Part shown: in pieces, positions 59,691 through 64,000 of the stretch
Position numbering within the stretch: the stretch's first letter is position 1
How the letters are laid out: each line of letters starts with the position of its first letter
NCBI RefSeq assembly: GCF_000340215.1
Contig: NW_006921538.1
Location: 4,600,320 to 4,664,319 of the forward strand
Origin: Pseudocercospora fijiensis CIRAD86
Lineage: Eukaryota > Ascomycota > Dothideomycetes > Mycosphaerellales > Mycosphaerellaceae
Direction of reading: 5' to 3'
DNA length: 64,000 nucleotides
The notes under the pieces: generated by a model
Database searches by the model: none
Told to the model about the DNA's origin: nothing
What the model saw: the letters and a program-made list of their open reading frames with translations, nothing else
Program-made: the position numbers and the translations under genes

Positions 59691-59960
59691 TACTTTACTT
59701 TACCTTACCTCCTATCCTACTTATATTAAGTTTAATTGTATACTACCCCGTTTTCGGTAGACTTTACTTCTCGGCTTTAACTAAGGCGGCGAACGAAATA
59801 CAATCCCGGCCTATTTGTACAAATTAGCTGCGTCGCTCGGGATAACTCTTTTACGTAGCCTTTAGTTAGGTCGACCGCGTTGCTATTTAACGTATACGCG
59901 CCTACGGCCTATACGTTAGTCCGAGCGCCTACGCGCTACCTATTTATATTTCTCTTCCTT
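59690..59960 (+). promoter_or_regulatory. TATA-box leader module, copy 4
   Basis: It contains CGGTAGACTTTACTTCTCGG, AAGGCGGCGAACGAAATACA, the degraded TATA position TTTGTACAAATT at about 59,813-59,824, AGCTGCGTCGCTCGGGATAA, CTCTTTTACG, then CT-rich sequence and a CTA trinucleotide run at about 59,984-60,022. Confidence 0.55.
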
Positions 59961-60918
59961 TATATCTTCCCTACTTTTCTATCTACTACTACTACTACTA
60001 CTTTAACTACTACTACTACTACTTCTACCGCCTATCGTTATTTTCTAGCCGGTAAAGCAGTCTATAATCGAATTAGTACTACCTAGGCGATACCTAAGGA
60101 CGTTTCTAAGTTAAATATAGCGGACGACCCCGAAGTACTAGCTCTAGGCCCTCTACGTCTATCTAGGCGTCTACCCTCTCCGGTTATTAGTCCTCTTATA
60201 CCTAGCGATATATGTAAATTCGCGCGCGACGAAAAGGCCTTTCTCGGCGAGGCTAGATCGACCCGAGTAGATAATACTTATAACTACTAGCGAACTATAC
60301 GCGTAATAGACGACCTAACGAATATCCTTTATAAGTAGTATAAGACGTACGACGTATATAAGATTAACGATTAGGATCCGGTACTATAGCGAGCCTTCCT
60401 ACGAGATATTAGTAATAGTATCGATATAACTTTTTCGACTTCGGATACTATTAATCCCGCTAATATAAAATATCTCCTAAGTAAGCGTAAGAGCACTATC
60501 TAGGCTAATACTAACTAGCTATAGCTTACGCCCTAGCCCGATATCCCGTTCCCTATTACCGACGCCTAGCGTACGTTATACGCTAGTATACTCGATACCC
60601 TATAGCACTATCGCTCTAGGTATACGGCTACGCCTCTATTATTTAACGAAGCCTATATAGTAATAAATATCGACGTTACTATACTCCTAGACGGCGAGAT
60701 TAATAAAGTTAGTAAATGCCTATACCGTATTACGTTTCGCAGACTCTATCTTACGATATAGCAACTATAGGCTATTATATAGATCGTCGAAATATAGAAA
60801 TTACCTATATAGGGCGCTATTCTCGCCGACGATGCCGGTACTAGTAAGACTATCTCTATCCTCTACGCCGCCGTAGCTTAGTCCGAGTATATCGAAGAAT
60901 AGCGTATTATATATTAAG

Positions 60919-61043
60919 GTAAGAAATGTTAATCCTAACGTATAGATTATTTTGCTAGCCGGTAAATACACGTCTAGATATCTATTTACCGGCCGGTAAA
61001 ACGGTCTATATATATACTTATCTCCTACTAACTATCGTCGTAG
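60919..61043 (+). other. Inferred intron in SNF2 pseudogene 3, with double palindrome
   Basis: The donor is GTAAGA at 60,919, after SEYIEE-R. CCTACTAACTATCGTCGTAG supplies branch and acceptor, ending at 61,043. Arms ATTATTTTGCTAGCCGGTAA and CTATTTACCGGCCGGTAAAA lie at 60,945-61,005. Same codon position as the intron at 3,779-3,905. Confidence 0.65.
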
Positions 61044-62670
61044 CTATACTCGACTACGCCTATATAGAGCGAGGTATTGTACTAGACTCTATCTTCGGCT
61101 ATTACGTCCCGTTCTATAATATACCGACTATTCCTAATAACGACCCGCGCGATCTATTTATAATAGTAGTCGACGCTTTCCTCGACTAGCGATTTAGCGT
61201 TAGTAGCCGCTAGACGCTCTAGCGTAGGACACTCGATTACCTAGAGTACGAAGCCGACGGTATTTACCTAGGCCCTCTTAAAGAGGACCTTAACGCGTAG
61301 AAGTCGACTATCGCTAAATTACGTACCGAGCTAGATAAGACTTATACGACGCCTTACCGCTACGCTCCTATCTACTAAATTAGGACCGCCGCGACGATTA
61401 ATACCTAGCGCGATACCTATAACCGGTACTTTAGTCCTAATCCTAACTATACTCGCTATCTCTACGTCGCTACTCTCGTTACGCTTAATAGCGAGTCTCG
61501 CTATCCCGTCTATATTATCCGGCGTTATCTAAATGTATCCGACGGCCTAGGACTTATCGAATATATCGTATCCCTTTCGGACCGCGATCTATAGACTACT
61601 CGTACGCTTATTATCTCTACTCGCGAGGCCTTTGTTTAGGAGACACTTATACCCGGCCTAGCGTACTATAAGCGATACAACCGCCTAGCTTAGTTTTAGG
61701 ATCGGCTATAGCTATATTAGTAGAAGGACGAATTGTAACTATAGAATCTCGAGGCAGTCGATTATCGAATAGAGCGTAGAGACCGTACTAATAATACTAT
61801 TAGAGAACTCTAGATTGCCCGCAATACTAAATTGTACGATAAGTATCGATCCGATAATACGTTTCGTCTCGCTAACTTACGCGCCGCGTATCCGTTTATC
61901 GTTATATATAACGAGGTATACTACTTCTAGGCGCAGTTCTCTCTCTAAATAGACGCTATATAGAATCTCTTTAATAACGCGTATATAGTAGCTGTATTTG
62001 CTATAGCGACTCTATTAGCTACCGATCTTAACGACTTCGCTATATTTACTCGGTTTCTATTCTATCGTATCTTTAAACTATAGAACGTCCGAGATCGGAC
62101 CGACCTTATCTTTAGATTTTCGGACGTTACCGATACTATTATATACTATAGCCGTTTCTAACGCGACTACGGCCTCCGATAGAGCGCTATTCCCGAAGAT
62201 CTACGAATCTATTATATAGCTCTACTATCTCGCTACGTCTATACTAGCGCTATATACTTTCGCGATATCGTCCTCTAAATACTTAACCCTAAAGCCCTAT
62301 ATAGGCCCCTCGACGACGACGACTAGATATATCTAACGATATTCGCTTTTAGCCTCTACGTCCTCCGACGCTCTAAGGGAAACTAACTTAAGATTCGCGA
62401 CTATACTATAACCTTAGGGGACGATATTCCCTTATAGTAAGTCGTTAACGTCGAGGTGTAATATACTCCTATTTCCTAAGTAGAATACCGCGCCGCTTAC
62501 TATCGCTTCGCTAAGTATATCGATAAGCTAGACCGCGGTATTAAGCGCCCCTCTACTACGCTAACTTACGAGGCACTATTTCGCTAGCTTAGTCTCTATA
62601 CTACCTATCCTCTTCTCGCCGCTATTGCTAACTAAAGGCTAACCTCCTCTACGCTAACTCTTTAATCCCT

Positions 62671-62812
62671 ATAAGTCTATTACGCTATAGACTATTTTAC
62701 CGGCTAGCGAAAACTAGTAGACGTATACGACTATTTCGCTAGCTAGTAAAGTAGTCTATAGTCTAACCGTCCGCCGCTACTTTCTCGCTAATATAACTCT
62801 AGCGCCTTATAT
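62671..62812 (+). other. Inferred intron in SNF2 pseudogene 3, with double palindrome
   Basis: The donor now reads ATAAGTCTA at 62,671 and CTAATATAACTCTAG ends the intron at 62,812. The arms are GACTATTTTACCGGCTAGCG and GACTATTTCGCTAGCTAGTA with an AAGTAGTC end (62,688-62,756). Exons on both sides align with those around 5,563-5,690 in copy 1. Confidence 0.6.
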
Positions 62813-64000
62813 TAGATAATAATATAGGACTTCTTTTAGTTCTATATAAAGGGCTCTACGCCCCTTCCCGCTCTAAGCCGTCGCGTAGATCGACTCGTCT
62901 ATCTAGTCCGCCTATCTCCGAAGTACCTAGCGATACTATAGCTTATCTACGTATACATTATCTAGCTTTCGTCTAAGGTAGTATTCTAGGTTAAAGAGCT
63001 CCTTAGTTACTAACTCCTCGACCTCGTATTAGAGTTATATTAGATCCGATACTCTACTATCTATACTAGTATAACGTACGCCGAGCGCGCTACCGCCGAG
63101 GATGCCTTTAGTAGTAATCCCCGAACCTAGGCTATTATCCTATCCTCGCGTACTAATACGGAGTCTATTAATCTATATTACGGTATATACGTATAGTATA
63201 TCGTAGATGTCGTCGACTTTAGTAAGAAGAACTCGATCGTTAATCGTTATACTTACGTAGAATAGACTTACGCTATTATAGTATTCGAATCGAGCCTTAT
63301 CGATACTATCGACTTACGCTACTAGTAGACCTTCTATCTCGATATTTAGGAGCGGCTTACTATAGTAGTCTTACCGCCCGACCGGCTTATAGATAAAGAG
63401 ATCTACTATATCTAGTTAGACGAGATTATACGAGCTTATAGTACTACCGGTACGCCCCCTATAACCTAATTCTATAAACACGCTAATACTAATATTAGAT
63501 AGCGTATAGCCGACGCCTATATACGTAAGTCCTACGGCATTCGCTACTAGATATTAGATACTACGTAGGGCTATATCTCCGACCTAACTCGTAAGAATCT
63601 CGTCCCGGTCGAAGCTATCTTTTGCCTATTACTTAGTAGTATAATAGCGGGAGAAGTCGCTACTATCGTCGACCGCTAGTAGCTCGCGCTAGATAACTTC
63701 CTTTAGGCCGATAAGCGTAACCTAGACCGTATAGGAGGATGCGACTACGAGTATCTAAAGTACGCTATAGCGTAATATCTATACCGCGACGACGTTACTA
63801 AGAATACCCGTCCGATTCGACTTATATAGTACCTTTACTATTTCGCTACCGAGGCCCTCGTTATAGGTTAATACGACTCTACTATTATTCCTAATTAGTA
63901 TAGTAAGTCGTACCGTACGTTATTATCTATTTCGCTATCTAGTATAGTAGTTATTACCTCCGTTGCTAGTCGAATTGCTAATACCCTTTATAGTATATCT

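Larger units (their letters stand above)
60090..64000 (+). pseudogene. SNF2-type helicase pseudogene 3, runs off the window
   Basis: A diverged paralogue of SNF2 pseudogene 1 with a shorter N-terminus. The likely start is ATA (former ATG) near 60,090. LLDGEINKVSKCLYRITFRR at 60,687 matches LLDGEINPISKYRFRITFRD of copy 1. Motif I is GAILADDAGTSKTISILYA at 60,814-60,870. Later blocks FSL-IDAI-NLFNNAYIVAVF and DRLVYLVRLSPKYLAIL align with copy 1, and SSRTNTESINLYYGIYV matches its helicase motif V region. The motif VI equivalent (IVNRYTYVE-TYAIIVFES) has lost the Arg pair seen in copy 1, so the protein may have been degenerate before RIP. Introns at 60,919-61,043 and 62,671-62,812 match copy 1 in position. 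The 3' end is beyond 64,000. Confidence 0.7.

Noticed and set aside
1..64000. Reassignment of TAG to glutamine, because most internal stops are TAG
   Set aside because: CpA and TpG are also missing from spacers, ATG starts are lost, TAG also stands for Trp, and P-loop Gly became Ser; RIP explains all of this.
1..64000. Bisulfite or sequencing artefact
   Set aside because: Cytosine is common in other contexts and CpG is frequent; only CpA/TpG is depleted, on both strands.

Overview
The window looks like a heterochromatic, repeat-filled block from a filamentous ascomycete (Pezizomycotina) that has been heavily altered by repeat-induced point mutation (RIP). By hand count, bases 1-180 contain 1 CpA, 1 TpG and 28 TpA, giving TpA/ApT of about 2.0 and (CpA+TpG)/(ApC+GpT) of about 0.11. 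CpG is common and spared. That is the classic fungal CpA-to-TpA signature, and it holds across nearly the whole window. I see no intact gene. Reading through the stops, which are mostly TAG (from CAG or TGG), recovers recognisable proteins, so coding calls are pseudogenes with approximate ends.

Layout. 1-320: tail of an unknown gene. 1.3-8.1 kb: SNF2-type helicase pseudogene 1 behind a TATA-box leader. 8.45-9.03 kb: tandem repeat of about 95 bp. 9.47-11.14 kb: unknown single-exon pseudogene. 11.26-12.11 kb: 48-bp minisatellite. 12.24-12.45 kb: hexamer-rich, telomere-like tract. 12.47-14.34 kb: 272-bp repeats, the third interrupted by a ZNFX1/Hrr1-like SF1 helicase fragment. 15.03-29.56 kb: one unknown pseudogene of about 1,650 codons, split by a 9,577-bp hAT transposon (15,322-24,898, exact 8-bp target duplication) that carries a transposase and about six other degraded genes. 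30,015-34,912: complete Tad-like LINE with a 14-bp target duplication. 35.2-36.8 kb (minus): possible F-box pseudogene. 37.2-43.4 kb: SNF2 pseudogene 2. 43.7-44.5 kb: minisatellite. 45-53.7 kb: telomere-linked, RecQ-like helicase pseudogene with flanking exons. 54.45-56.2 kb (minus): unknown pseudogene. 56.6-64 kb: three pseudogenes, each behind a copy of the same TATA-box leader, the last being SNF2 pseudogene 3, which runs off the window.

The most unusual signal is in the introns. SNF2 pseudogenes 1 and 3 have introns at matching positions, each with a double palindrome built on TTTTGCTAGC/GCTAGCAAAA (family A). All four introns of SNF2 pseudogene 2 carry an unrelated palindrome built on ACTTTAGGTA/TACCTAAAGT (family B). 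Family A also occurs elsewhere in the window and has expanded into the 48-bp and 95-bp arrays. This resembles introner-like elements specific to helicase gene families. With five helicases of three families in 64 kb, telomere-like hexamers and a RecQ/TLH gene, a subtelomeric position is plausible but not proven.
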